Part shown: one piece after another, positions 32,245 to 40,189 of the stretch
How positions within the stretch are numbered: position 1 is the first letter of the stretch
How the letters are laid out: each line of letters opens with the position of its first letter
Source of the DNA: JACVRW01 sp963734365
GTDB taxonomy: Bacteria; Actinomycetota; Thermoleophilia; Solirubrobacterales; Thermoleophilaceae
DNA length: 64,000 bases
Assembly (NCBI GenBank): GCA_963734365.1
Contig: CAVTGV010000006.1
Location: 1-64,000 of the forward strand
Direction of reading: 5' to 3'
Notes under the pieces: generated by a model
The model's input: the letters and a program-made list of their open reading frames with translations, nothing else
Told to the model about the DNA's origin: nothing
Database searches by the model: none
Made by a program: the position numbers and the translations under genes

Positions 32245-33584
32245 CGGCCGCTCGAGCGGCGACGCCCCTCGAGCGGGGTGACCGAGGCGGGCGCGTCCTC
32301 GTGGGGCGCCAGCGCCGCCTCGAGGCCGAACAGCTCGTGCAACGCGTTCACGTAGCGGTAGGAGGTCTCCTCACCGGCAGAGCCCTTGAGGCGCAGAGTG
32401 GGCTCGTGCAGCAGGCGGCCGACCACCGCACGGGCCATCACGCCGAGACGCTCGCGATCGGCCTCCGAAAGCGACTCCCAGCCGGACTCGTTCTCACGCA
32501 GCAGCTGCTCCACGATCTCGTCGCCGCGGCGGCGCAGCGCCGAGATCGTCGGCACCACGTCGAGCGACGCCAGCCAGGTCTCGAAGCGCTCGACCTCCTC
32601 GCGCACGAGCGCCCGCGCCTCCTCGGCCTCGGCCTCGCGCACGCTCATGTTGCGGGCCACGGCGCGCTGGAGATCGTCCATGTCGTAGAGGGCGATTCCC
32701 GGGCAGTTGCGAATGTCGGGATCGATGTCGCGCGGCACGGCCAGGTCGAGCAGCACGAGCGGCCGGCCCATGCGCGACGCCGCAACGTACTCCAGCTCGT
32801 CGCGACCGACGATCTGGTGCGGCGCCCCGGTGGCGCTCACCACGATGTCGGCCTGCTCGAGCTCTCGCGGCATGTCGTCGAACGACACCGCCCGGCCGCC
32901 GAAGCGCTGCGCCAGGCCGAGCGCGCGGTCGTAGCGGCGATTGGCCACGAAGAACGCCTGCACGCCACGGTCGCCGAGCGCTCGCGCCGTCAGTTCGGCG
33001 TTCTCGCCGGCCCCGACCACGAGCACGCGCCGCTCAGCCAGGTCGCCGAGGAAGTCCGCCGCGAGCTGGACCGCCACCGAGGAGACGGAGACGTTGGCGC
33101 GCGAGACGGAGGTCTCGCTGCGCACGCGCTTGCCCGCCGCAAGTGCGTCGCGGAAGAGGCGGTTGGACACCGGCCCGGTCACGCCCTCGACGAGCGCCAG
33201 CTCGTAGGAGCGCTTGACCTGGCCCTGCACCTCGGCCTCGCCCACGATCATCGAGTCGAGCCCGCCGGTAACCGAGAACAGGTGCTCCACCGCATCGCTT
33301 CCGCGCAGCGAGTAGAGCGCGCCCAGCAGCTCGGTGGGACGCAGGCCGGACTGACGCGAGAGGATGCTGAGGGCGGCGTTCTCGGCCTCCACAGCGTCGG
33401 CCGAGACCAGGTAGAGCTCGGTGCGGTTGCAGGTGGAGATGGCCACGGCCTCGTGGACCGCGGCGTGCTCCACCAGCTCGGCCAGGACCCGCGAGGCGCG
33501 GCCCTCCGGCAGGGCCATGCGCTCGCGCAGCGGCAGCGGAGCCGTCTTGTGGTTGGCGCCGAGCGCCAGCAGCTCGCCGTTCAC
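32241..33584 (-). CDS. hemA: Glutamyl-tRNA reductase (447 aa)
   Basis: First committed step of C5 tetrapyrrole synthesis: reduces Glu-tRNA to glutamate 1-semialdehyde. Catalytic Cys52 lies in ISTCNRTELYLV; the substrate segment GLDSMIVGEAEVQGQVKRSYELA and the NADPH Rossmann motif VVGAGENAELTARAL are present, as is the C-terminal dimerisation domain (WLASLDVVPTISALRRRGDEIV). GTG 33584 overlaps the stop of a small CcmD-like gene (GTGA), so heme synthesis is coupled to the cytochrome maturation genes. Confidence 0.95.
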   Translation of the reverse strand: MNGELLALGANHKTAPLPLRERMALPEGRASRVLAELVEHAAVHEAVAISTCNRTELYLVSADAVEAENAALSILSRQSGLRPTELLGALYSLRGSDAVEHLFSVTGGLDSMIVGEAEVQGQVKRSYELALVEGVTGPVSNRLFRDALAAGKRVRSETSVSRANVSVSSVAVQLAADFLGDLAERRVLVVGAGENAELTARALGDRGVQAFFVANRRYDRALGLAQRFGGRAVSFDDMPRELEQADIVVSATGAPHQIVGRDELEYVAASRMGRPLVLLDLAVPRDIDPDIRNCPGIALYDMDDLQRAVARNMSVREAEAEEARALVREEVERFETWLASLDVVPTISALRRRGDEIVEQLLRENESGWESLSEADRERLGVMARAVVGRLLHEPTLRLKGSAGEETSYRYVNALHELFGLEAALAPHEDAPASVTPLEGRRRSSGR

Positions 33585-33736
33585 AGATCGTCCTCGTTGG
33601 CCAGCTCGTCGATCTCGCGCCCGATGCGGGCGATCTTGGCTCCGATGATCGCCACGTACACGAGGATCAGGGCGATGAACACCACGTAGGCGCCCGCCAC
33701 ATACTTGCCGGCTTCGTCAAGCGGCAGTGCGGGCAC
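33581..33736 (-). CDS. CcmD-like small membrane protein (51 aa)
   Basis: A short gene with one membrane helix (AGAYVVFIALILVYVAIIGAKI) followed by a charged amphipathic tail (ARIGREIDELANEDDL), the layout of CcmD-type heme exporter accessory subunits. CcmD helps release holo-CcmE from CcmABC in System I. GTG 33736 lies within the 3' end of the CcmC-like gene (20-base overlap), and its TGA overlaps the hemA GTG. The pattern in such clusters, ccmA-B-C-D, supports the call although sequence similarity in this family is always weak. Confidence 0.65.
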   Translation of the reverse strand: MPALPLDEAGKYVAGAYVVFIALILVYVAIIGAKIARIGREIDELANEDDL

Positions 33737-34403
33737 GTTGCCTCAATCGCTTCAGCTGCATCGACGCCTGCTTCGCGGTCAGCTCGAGCTTCCAGAGGGT
33801 CACGAACAGCAGGGTCATCCCCAGCAGCGCCACCAGGAAGGTGAGGCGCATCTCGCCGGGCAGGCTTCCGCCGGTCTCGGAGAGCACGCGCGGATGCGTG
33901 AAGGTCTCGGCCAGGCGCACCGCGATGAAGTTGAGCGGCACGAACGCCCCGGCGGCGATGGCGAACACCGACGAGTAGCGCGCCTGGCGATCCGGGTCCT
34001 CGATCGAGAAGCGCAGCGGGTAGTAGACGCAGTAGAGGAGGAAGACGACCAGGAACGACACCAGCACGGGCTCGTCCCACACCCACCAGTGGCCCCACGA
34101 GGCCCTGGCCCAGATCGCGCCGGTGACCAGCACGCCCGCACCCAGGATGATCGAGATGTGGATGCACACGTACGAGCGCATGTCCCAGGAGCGGTCGCCG
34201 CTGCGCAGGTGCTTGATGGCCATGATCCCGCCCGCCACGAATCCCCCCAGCGCCACGATGGCCATCGGCACGTGGATGTAGAAGATCTTCTGGACGAAAC
34301 CCTGGTCGGCTTCGAGCGGGGCGTAGAAGAAGACGAGGGCCATCGCCGCCGTGACCGTCACGGCGCTGGCCCAAGCCAGGGGAACGAGGCCTTTGGAATA
34401 CAT
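33717..34403 (-). CDS. ccmC: CcmC/CcsA-type cytochrome c biogenesis heme-handling protein (228 aa)
   Basis: Six-helix membrane protein delivering heme for c-type cytochromes. Features: first helix LVPLAWASAVTVTAAMALVFFYAP, external His in QKIFYIHVPMAIVAL, second His in CIHISIILGAG, the tryptophan-rich heme motif WARASWGHWWVWDEP, and RHP-like third region THPRVLSETGG. Size (~230 aa) fits CcmC rather than the longer CcsA. The ATG overlaps the ccmB stop by one base. With ccmA, ccmB and a CcmD-like gene it makes a heme-export module. Confidence 0.88.
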   Translation of the reverse strand: MYSKGLVPLAWASAVTVTAAMALVFFYAPLEADQGFVQKIFYIHVPMAIVALGGFVAGGIMAIKHLRSGDRSWDMRSYVCIHISIILGAGVLVTGAIWARASWGHWWVWDEPVLVSFLVVFLLYCVYYPLRFSIEDPDRQARYSSVFAIAAGAFVPLNFIAVRLAETFTHPRVLSETGGSLPGEMRLTFLVALLGMTLLFVTLWKLELTAKQASMQLKRLRQRARTAA

Positions 34404-35077
34404 CAGTCCTCGAGCAGGAAGTCGAAGACGGCAACGGAGAGAAGCACGAATACAACATCGTAAAGAGTGAGGAGCCCGAGCCAGCGTCCGAGCTCCTCCG
34501 GACCGCCATCCTGGCGCAGTAGAGGCTCTGTGGCCTGGGCGCAGGCGATCAAGAGCGGCACCACCAGCGGGAGCAGGAGCAGCGGCACGATCAGCTCGCG
34601 CGCGCGGGTCTCGGCCGCCAGCGCGGCCACCAGCGCCCCCACCGCCGCGAGGCCCAGATTGCCCAGCGCGAGGATCAGCAGAAGCTCCGGCATAGCCGCG
34701 CCGAGGCCGGGGCCCAGCAGCAGCAGCGCGAAGGCGGGCACCGCCACCACCTCCACGGCGGTGAGGAACAGAAACATGGCGCTCGCCTTGGCCAGGAACA
34801 GCGAGGTGCGATCGACCGGGGCCAGCAGCAGCGCGTCGATGCCGCCCTGCTCGCGCTCGGCGGCGAACAGCCGCGAGACGCCGATCACCGAGGCCAGCAG
34901 CAGGGTGACCCAGAGGACGCCGGCGGCCAGCTCGCCGTCGAGGGTGTCGCGGTCGAGGCCGAAGTGGAAGAGCACGTACACCGTGATCGTGAAGAGGGTC
35001 ATCGCCGGCACGGACTCCTTGGTCCGCCACTCCAGCCGCAGGTCCTTGCGCAGGATCGCCCGCGCCGCGCCGATCAC
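34403..35077 (-). CDS. ccmB: Heme exporter permease CcmB (224 aa)
   Basis: Membrane subunit of the CcmAB ABC transporter. The sequence opens ARAILRKDLRLEWRTKESVPAMTLF, the CcmB N-terminal signature, and has six helices, with FAAEREQGGIDALLLAPVDRTSLFLAK in the middle loop and LLLPLVVPLLIACAQAT in the fifth. Length is typical. The start overlaps the ccmA stop by 4 bases and its stop overlaps ccmC. Releases heme from CcmC-CcmE in System I cytochrome c maturation. CcmE itself is not in the window. Confidence 0.9.
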   Translation of the reverse strand: MIGAARAILRKDLRLEWRTKESVPAMTLFTITVYVLFHFGLDRDTLDGELAAGVLWVTLLLASVIGVSRLFAAEREQGGIDALLLAPVDRTSLFLAKASAMFLFLTAVEVVAVPAFALLLLGPGLGAAMPELLLILALGNLGLAAVGALVAALAAETRARELIVPLLLLPLVVPLLIACAQATEPLLRQDGGPEELGRWLGLLTLYDVVFVLLSVAVFDFLLED

Positions 35078-35724
35078 CGGTAGAGCTCCCGGTCGGCCGC
35101 CGCCGGCCGGCCCGCCTTGAGGCCGAGCGCGAGGTCCGCCTCGGCCAGCGCGCCCTCCATGTCGTGGGTCACGAGCACCCGGGTGCGCCCGGAGGCACGT
35201 CCGATCAACGGCTCCATCTGCTCGGCCCCCGCCGGGTCGAGGTTGGCGCGCGGCTCGTCGAGCAGCAGCAGCTCGGGATCGTGGAGCACCGTGCGCGCCA
35301 CCGCCAGGCGCTGCACCATGCCCTTCGACAGGTCGCGCAGCGGCTCGTCGGCGCGACGCTCCATGCCCACCGCGCTGAGTACCTCGGCGACGCGGGCCTC
35401 CGGCACCCCGTGCAGCGAGGCGTGGTAGGCGAGGTTCTCCCGCCCGCTCAGCTCGCGGTAGAGCAGCGGCTCGTGGCCCAGGTAGCCGACGTGGCCCGGA
35501 AGGCGCCAGCGCTCCTGCGGCAACGCCGCACCCAGCACGCGCGCCTCACCGCCGTGCGGACGCAGCAGGCCGGCCAGCACGCGCAGCAGGGTGGTCTTGC
35601 CGGCGCCGTTGCCACCCAGCAGCGCGAGCGTGGCTCCGGCGGGGACGGTCACGCTCACCCCCGCGAGGGCCACGCGCTCGCCGTAGCGGCGCTCGAGACC
35701 GTCGAGCTCGATCGCCGGTTCCAT
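35074..35724 (-). CDS. ccmA: Heme exporter ATPase CcmA (216 aa)
   Basis: ABC ATPase partner of CcmB. Walker A LLGGNGAGKTTLL, signature LRDLSKGMVQRLAVART (degenerate SKGM instead of SGGQ, common in CcmA), Walker B LLLLDEPRANLDP and VTHDMEGAL. ATG 35724 is preferred; 16 further upstream residues are possible but overlap the divergent gene. First gene of the heme-export and heme-synthesis operon ccmA-ccmB-ccmC-ccmD-hemA-hemC. Confidence 0.9.
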   Translation of the reverse strand: MEPAIELDGLERRYGERVALAGVSVTVPAGATLALLGGNGAGKTTLLRVLAGLLRPHGGEARVLGAALPQERWRLPGHVGYLGHEPLLYRELSGRENLAYHASLHGVPEARVAEVLSAVGMERRADEPLRDLSKGMVQRLAVARTVLHDPELLLLDEPRANLDPAGAEQMEPLIGRASGRTRVLVTHDMEGALAEADLALGLKAGRPAAADRELYR

Positions 35725-35749
35725 GGCGGCGAAGCCTATGCTGGCGCTC

Positions 35750-36184
35750 ATGGCCCGGCTGGTGGGGATCAACCACGTGGTGCTCGAGGTCGCCGACCTC
35801 GACGCCGCACTCGGCTTCTACGGCCGGCTCTTCGACGTGGAGCTGCGCGGCCGAGTGCCGCACATGGCCTTCGTCGACATGGGCGACCAGTTCCTCGTGC
35901 TCGCCGAGGTGAGCGAGCCCGACGGACCCGACGACGCGCGCCACTTCGGCCTCGTGGTGGACGACCGCGAGGAGGTGCGGCGCCGCCTGGAGGAGACCGA
36001 CGCCGAGATCCTCGGGGGCCGCGGCCTCGACTTCCGCGACCCCTGGGGCAACCACGTGCAGGTGGTGGAGTACGGCGACATCCAGTTCTCGAAGACCGAG
36101 GCGGTGCTGCGCGGCATGGGCCTCGACGGCCTGGACAAATCGCCCGGCGCACTCGCCGAGTTGAGGAAGAAGGGGCTTGACTAG
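35750..36184 (+). CDS. VOC-superfamily (glyoxalase/dioxygenase fold) protein (144 aa)
   Basis: Two beta-alpha-beta-beta-beta modules: VGINHVVLEVADLDAALGFYGRLFDVEL with a likely metal His in INHVVL, then HFGLVVDDREEVRRRLEETDAEI and DFRDPWGNHVQVVEYGDIQF, whose DPWGN and Glu complete a metal site. The last ~30 residues form a helical tail (LRGMGLDGLDKSPGALAELRKKG) seen in some VOC proteins. It is divergent from ccmA with only 25 bases between starts, so they share a compact promoter. Reaction unknown. Confidence 0.8.
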   Translation: MARLVGINHVVLEVADLDAALGFYGRLFDVELRGRVPHMAFVDMGDQFLVLAEVSEPDGPDDARHFGLVVDDREEVRRRLEETDAEILGGRGLDFRDPWGNHVQVVEYGDIQFSKTEAVLRGMGLDGLDKSPGALAELRKKGLD

Positions 36185-36646
36185 CTAGCGCTCGAGCGTG
36201 GCCGCGGCGTGCTCGAGCGTGGGTGCCAGCACGGGCCAGGACTGCTCGATGGCCTTCGGGTTGCCCGGGAAGTTGACGACGAGCGTGCGGCCGCGAATGC
36301 CCGATATGCCGCGCGTGAGGATGCCGAGCGGCGTGTGTGCCCGCGAATCGGCCCGGATCGCCTCGGCGAAGCCGGGCGCCTCGCGCTCGATTACGTCGCG
36401 GGTGGCCTCCGGGGTCACGTCGTCGATCGTCAGGCCGGTGCCGCCGGTGGTGAAGACGAAGCGCACGCGCTCCTGGTCGGCAAGGCGCTTGATTGCGGCG
36501 GCGATGTCCTCGCGGTCGTCGGAGACGATCTCGTGCGAGACCTCGAGCCCGGCCTCACGGCACAGCTCCACCAGGGCCGGGCCGGACACGTCCTCTCCCT
36601 CTCCGCGGGCCAGGGAGGAGGACACAGTGACCACCGCCGCACGCAT
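36185..36646 (-). CDS. mogA: Molybdenum cofactor biosynthesis protein MogA/MoaB (153 aa)
   Basis: Molybdopterin adenylyltransferase family. RAAVVTVSSSLARGEGEDVSGPALVELCREAG opens the fold; the MPT site shows FTTGGTGLTIDDVTPEATRDVIEREAPGFAEAIR and GIRGRTLVVNFPGNPKAIEQSW. Length fits the single-domain MogA/MoaB group. It is the last gene of a minus-strand operon with a SnoaL-like gene, moaC and precorrin-2 dehydrogenase, consistent with Mo-enzyme and siroheme-enzyme (nitrate/nitrite or sulfite) metabolism. Confidence 0.92.
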   Translation of the reverse strand: MRAAVVTVSSSLARGEGEDVSGPALVELCREAGLEVSHEIVSDDREDIAAAIKRLADQERVRFVFTTGGTGLTIDDVTPEATRDVIEREAPGFAEAIRADSRAHTPLGILTRGISGIRGRTLVVNFPGNPKAIEQSWPVLAPTLEHAAATLER

Positions 36647-36649
36647 CGC

Positions 36650-37045
36650 TCAGACCGCCGCTCGGGCCTCTTCGAGGGTGAGGAACTCCTCGAGCCCCAC
36701 CACCTTGCCGTCACGTGCGCGCCAGAGATGTACCTCTGAGCGCTCGCCTTCCGCCCCGCTGGCGGCGCCTCGTACCCAGTGGCGGACCACGAAGGCGGCG
36801 GCGTCGGGACCGAGATCCTGGACCTCTGCGATCACGGTGTGCATCTCCCCGAAGGTCTCGAACAGCCCGGCCACGTAGGACAGCACGCTCTGGGGACCCT
36901 CCCGCACGTCCGGCTCCACCATGTCGGAGGAGTTGCGCCAGCGGTACTCGGGGTGCTCGTCGGCCAACCGCTCGAGGGCGGGCATATCCCGGTTGTTCAT
37001 GGCGTCGTAGACACTGCGGATCGTGGCCAGGTTCTCAGGGCTCAT
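36650..37045 (-). CDS. SnoaL-like (NTF2-fold) protein (131 aa)
   Basis: Third NTF2-fold protein of the window, starting MSPENLATIRSVYDAMNNRDMPALERLADEHPEYRW and ending VHLWRARDGKVVGLEEFLTLEEARA. The core strands FVVRHWVRGAASGAEGE and EVHLWRAR suit a ligand cavity. It lies within the moaC-mogA operon (4-base overlap with moaC), an odd place for this family; whether it acts in cofactor synthesis is unknown. Confidence 0.8.
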   Translation of the reverse strand: MSPENLATIRSVYDAMNNRDMPALERLADEHPEYRWRNSSDMVEPDVREGPQSVLSYVAGLFETFGEMHTVIAEVQDLGPDAAAFVVRHWVRGAASGAEGERSEVHLWRARDGKVVGLEEFLTLEEARAAV

Positions 37046-37470
37046 TGCCCGCGGCGCCAGTCGTGGCGCCCACCCGACTTCTCCAGCAACACGACCTCGG
37101 CGATCTCCACGCCGCGCTCGAGCCCCTTGACCATGTCGTAGACCGTCAGCGCCGTGACCGACGCGGCGGTCATTGCTTCCATCTCCACGCCGGTCTGGGC
37201 GCTGGTGCGCGCCTCGGCCTCGATCTCCACGCGGTCCTCGCCGATAGCGATTTTCACGTCGACGAAGGACAGCGGCAGGGGGTGGCAGAGCGGGATCAGC
37301 TCGGCGGTCCGCTTGGCCGCCTGGATCCCGGCGATGCGGGCGGTGGCCACCACGTCGCCCTTGGGGGCGTCGCCGCGCGCCACCGCGGCGGCGGTCTCGG
37401 CGGACATGCGCACGGTGGCCCGCGCCCGGGCACGCCGCTCGGTCACCGGCTTCTCGCCCACGTCGACCAT
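37042..37470 (-). CDS. moaC: Cyclic pyranopterin monophosphate synthase MoaC (142 aa from ATG)
   Basis: Second step of molybdenum cofactor synthesis. Core: MVDVGEKPVTERRARARATVRM, GIQAAKRTAELIPLCHPLPLSFVDV (active-site His/Cys loop), TSAQTGVEMEAMTAASVTALTVYDMVKG and KSGGRHDW. In-frame codons before the ATG encode the conserved opening LTHTDEAGRAR, so the real start is probably a non-ATG codon upstream (a CTG at 37515 is in frame and overlaps the precorrin gene end). Part of the siroheme/molybdopterin operon. Confidence 0.93.
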   Translation of the reverse strand: MVDVGEKPVTERRARARATVRMSAETAAAVARGDAPKGDVVATARIAGIQAAKRTAELIPLCHPLPLSFVDVKIAIGEDRVEIEAEARTSAQTGVEMEAMTAASVTALTVYDMVKGLERGVEIAEVVLLEKSGGRHDWRRGQ

Positions 37471-37507
37471 CCGGGCGCGCCCGGCCTCGTCGGTGTGTGT
37501 GAGCTCG

Positions 37508-38248
37508 TCAGGCAGGCGCGTGGGTGCGCTGCGCCGCCGCGATCAGGTCGCGGACGGCCGCCTCGTCGCCGCGGCGGAGCAGCTCGACCGGGTCGGGATC
37601 GCCGTTGACGATCGACTCGAAGAAGGCCTTGCGGTCCTGATAGGTGGGAAGGGTGCCCTTGGCCCAGCCACGCACGTCGTTCAACAGCACCGCGAGGCGC
37701 GCGTAGGGCTCGCCGTACTCGTCGGCGATCTCGCTTCTGATGCGCTTGGCCAGCGCGGGGGAGGCGCCGGCCGTGGAGATGGCGATGGCGAGCGGGCCGC
37801 TGCGCACGATCGCCGGGAGGATGAAGTTGCAGAGCGGTGGCACGTCCACCACGTTCACGAGCATCGCCCTGTGCTCGGCGTCGTCGTAGACCGCGATGTT
37901 CACGTCGGTGTCGCCCGTGGCGGCGATCACCATGAACACCCCCTCCAGGTCCGAGGCGCCTGCGTACTCGCGGCGCTCCCAGCGGATCGAGCCCTCGGCC
38001 GCGAGCTCCTCGAGCGGCTCTATCGCCTCGGGCGCGATCAGCGTGACCTCGCCCTCGCACGCCAGCAGGCCCTCCACCTTCTCGAGGCCCACGTCGCCGC
38101 CTCCCACCACCACGCAGCGGCGCCCGCTCAGCTTCAGGCAGGCGATGTAGAAGGGGATGTCGAGCATCCCCTGCACACAGCTCTGATCACAGATCCCCCT
38201 GCGGAGCTGGCAGACGCATTCCTTGCCGGCGTAGGCCTGTGCGGGCAT
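37508..38248 (-). CDS. Precorrin-2 dehydrogenase / sirohydrochlorin ferrochelatase-like protein (246 aa)
   Basis: CysG-N/Met8p-type enzyme: oxidises precorrin-2 to sirohydrochlorin with NAD and may insert iron. The Rossmann part is IACLKLSGRRCVVVGGGDVGLEKVEGLL, then VFMVIAATGDTDVNIAVYDDAE, VNVVDVPPLCNFILPAIVRSGPLAIAISTAGASPALAKRIRSEIADEYG. ATG 38248 gives an extra N-terminal segment with four cysteines (ECVCQLRRGICDQSC); ATG 38167, with AGGGG just upstream, would give a standard N-terminus. It receives precorrin-2 from the CobA half encoded at 28-30 kb. First gene of the moaC-mogA operon. Confidence 0.87.
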   Translation of the reverse strand: MPAQAYAGKECVCQLRRGICDQSCVQGMLDIPFYIACLKLSGRRCVVVGGGDVGLEKVEGLLACEGEVTLIAPEAIEPLEELAAEGSIRWERREYAGASDLEGVFMVIAATGDTDVNIAVYDDAEHRAMLVNVVDVPPLCNFILPAIVRSGPLAIAISTAGASPALAKRIRSEIADEYGEPYARLAVLLNDVRGWAKGTLPTYQDRKAFFESIVNGDPDPVELLRRGDEAAVRDLIAAAQRTHAPA

Positions 38249-38328
38249 CGCCTGAGAGTCTAGGCACCCCGATGGGCCTGCCCACCCGCCGCACGGGGAG
38301 GGAAGGGGCCCATGCGACGGGGCGGGTC

Positions 38329-38487
38329 TCAGGCCGCGAGCGCGTGACGCGGGCGGTGCAGCCTCGGAAGCAGGGGCCGCCTCCGAGACGGGCGCCTCTT
38401 ACGCCCGTCCCGGCGGCGCTCCATCGCGGCCCGCCGCAGTTCGGCTCGATGCATCTCCGCGGCTGCGTATGTCAGTGCTCCGGTCAT
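38329..38487 (-). CDS. Candidate small basic protein (52 aa)
   Basis: An ATG-started frame encoding TGALTYAAAEMHRAELRRAAMERRRDG then a very Arg-rich tail. The first half resembles short Thermoleophilia/actinobacterial proteins with an AxxRxAEL(L/H)RxAE helix, but the tail is low in complexity. It lies in the leader of the precorrin-2 dehydrogenase operon on the same strand, with a 12-bp palindrome starting 10 bases upstream of its ATG. No clear ribosome-binding site. It may be a real small gene or chance. Confidence 0.35.
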   Translation of the reverse strand: MTGALTYAAAEMHRAELRRAAMERRRDGRKRRPSRRRPLLPRLHRPRHALAA

Positions 38488-38496
38488 GGAGGCCAA

Positions 38497-38553
38497 CTTA
38501 GGCCTAAGGGGTGGGGCCTTACATCGGCAATTCGCCCTCAGTTGGGCCTTAGC
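38497..38553 (+). promoter_or_regulatory. Palindrome and repeated GGGCCTTA words: possible operator
   Basis: CTTAGGCCTAAG (38497-38508) is a perfect 12-bp palindrome. The related word GGGCCTTA follows at about 38514-38521 and again at about 38544-38551. Three similar sites in 55 bases upstream of the small ORF and the precorrin-2 dehydrogenase operon suggest a transcription-factor site. The remaining bases of this 319-base spacer (38249-38567) show nothing else. Confidence 0.4.
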
Positions 38554-38567
38554 CGCCGCGGTTGTTC

Positions 38568-40151
38568 TCAGCGGCGGAACACGTCACGCACCGTCTTACG
38601 CCCCACGCGGGCCAGCGGCAGGAGGCCACCCCGCAGCGCGCCGGGCTTGTCGGCGTCGCGGCCGTAGAGCAGCTTGGCGGAGGCCTTCATCGCCCGTCCG
38701 AGCGACTCGTCGTAGGGGTGCCACCAGAAGTCCCGGGTGCGCGAGGGCTCCCAGGTGAGGAGCTTGATGTTGGCGCACTCATACAGCCCGAACTTCGAGT
38801 GCGAGCGGCCGAGACCCGACTGCTTGACCCCGCCCCACGAGCAGGAGCAGGCGCCGTGGCTGAACATGTGATCGTTGATCCAGACCATTCCGCTCTGCAG
38901 TCGCCGGGCGATCCGCTCGCCCTTGGCCCGGTTGCGCGTCCACACCGAGGCACCGAGACCGAACTCCGAGTCGTTGGCCAGAGCGATCGCCTCGTCCTCG
39001 GAGTCCACGGTGACGATCGGAATGACCGGGCCGAAGATCTCCTCGCGCATGAGCCGCATGTCGTGGGTCACGCCGGTGAGCACGGCGGGCCGGAAGAAGG
39101 GCGGCTCGGCGCCACCGCAGTGGAGCGTGGCGCCCGCCGCCACGGCGTCGTCCACGAGCTCCCTGACCAGTTCGAGCTGCTCCTGCGAGACCATCGGGCC
39201 CACCTCGGTGCCCCAGTCGAGCGGATCGCCCACCCGCAGGCGCTCGGCGCCCTCGACCACGCCCTCGACAAAGCGGTCGGCCACGTCGCGCAGCACGTAG
39301 ACCCGCTCGATCCCGCTGCAGGTCTGCCCGGCGTTGGCGAGGCCGCCCCAGAGGCAGCCCGAGATCGCGTTGGGCAGGTTGGCGTCCGCGCACACGATCA
39401 TCGGGTCCTTGCCGCCCAGCTCGAGCACCGAGCCCTTCATCCGCCGCGCGCACTCCTCGCCCACCCGCCGGCCCACCTCGACCGAGCCGGTGAAGAAGAT
39501 CTTGGCGGCGCTCGACTCCACCAGGGCCTGTCCCACCGCCCCGCCGCCGTGCACCGTTCGGACCAGCCCCTCCGGCAGGCCGGCACGCTCGAACACCTCC
39601 TGGATGCGCTGCCCGATCAGCGGTGTGAGCGAGGCCGGCTTGAGCACCACGCCGTTGCCGGCCATGAGGGCGACCGCCGTCTCGCCGAAAGGAATCGACC
39701 AGGGGTAGTTCCAGGGCGCGATCACACCCACCACGCCCAGCGGCTCGTAGGTGAAGCGCGCGCGCTTCTGCTTCAGGAAGACCGGCAGGGAGATGCGCTC
39801 GTCCTCGAGGATCCCCGGGCCAGCCTCGGCTAGCCAGCGCAGCGAGTCGATCGTGGGCAGGAGCTCCATCGTGAGCGACTCGTTGCGGGGCTTGCCCTGC
39901 TCTCGGCTGAGCAGCTCGGTCAGCTCGTCGAGCTGATCGATGATCGCCTGGGCCGCGCGCCTCATGTAGCGCGCCCGGTCGGCCAGGGGCAGCTGGGCCC
40001 AGAAGGGCTGTACACCGGCCACGTCGTCGACCAGGGCCTGAACCCGATCGGGCGCGATGGTCGGCACGGCCCCGACGCGCGCGCCGTCGAGAGGGCTGAA
40101 CGACTCGAGCTCGGCCGCGGCCCCGACCACCCTTGTGACTGCTGCTTCCAT
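38568..40151 (-). CDS. Aldehyde dehydrogenase family protein (527 aa)
   Basis: NAD(P)-dependent oxidation of aldehydes to acids. Motifs: VVGVIAPWNYPWSIPFGETAVALMAGNGVVLKPAS, FTGSVEVGRRV, catalytic base Glu244 (LELGGKDP), nucleophile Cys278 (NAGQTCSGIERVYV) and EEIFGPVIP. The C-terminal ~60 residues extend beyond the usual end with WWHPYDESLGRAMKASAKLLYG, as in membrane-associated or coniferyl-type ALDHs. It is divergent from an orphan polyamine-binding protein (38 bases between starts); a role in amino-aldehyde oxidation is possible but inferred. Confidence 0.92.
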   Translation of the reverse strand: MEAAVTRVVGAAAELESFSPLDGARVGAVPTIAPDRVQALVDDVAGVQPFWAQLPLADRARYMRRAAQAIIDQLDELTELLSREQGKPRNESLTMELLPTIDSLRWLAEAGPGILEDERISLPVFLKQKRARFTYEPLGVVGVIAPWNYPWSIPFGETAVALMAGNGVVLKPASLTPLIGQRIQEVFERAGLPEGLVRTVHGGGAVGQALVESSAAKIFFTGSVEVGRRVGEECARRMKGSVLELGGKDPMIVCADANLPNAISGCLWGGLANAGQTCSGIERVYVLRDVADRFVEGVVEGAERLRVGDPLDWGTEVGPMVSQEQLELVRELVDDAVAAGATLHCGGAEPPFFRPAVLTGVTHDMRLMREEIFGPVIPIVTVDSEDEAIALANDSEFGLGASVWTRNRAKGERIARRLQSGMVWINDHMFSHGACSCSWGGVKQSGLGRSHSKFGLYECANIKLLTWEPSRTRDFWWHPYDESLGRAMKASAKLLYGRDADKPGALRGGLLPLARVGRKTVRDVFRR

Positions 40152-40189
40152 GCCGGAGATAGTGAACCACGGCTCGCTACGGTGCCTGC

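Noticed and set aside
34403..35030. N-terminal extension of the CcmC-like gene into ccmB
   Set aside because: The upstream part of that long frame is an off-frame reading of ccmB; the normal CcmC start is the ATG at 34403.
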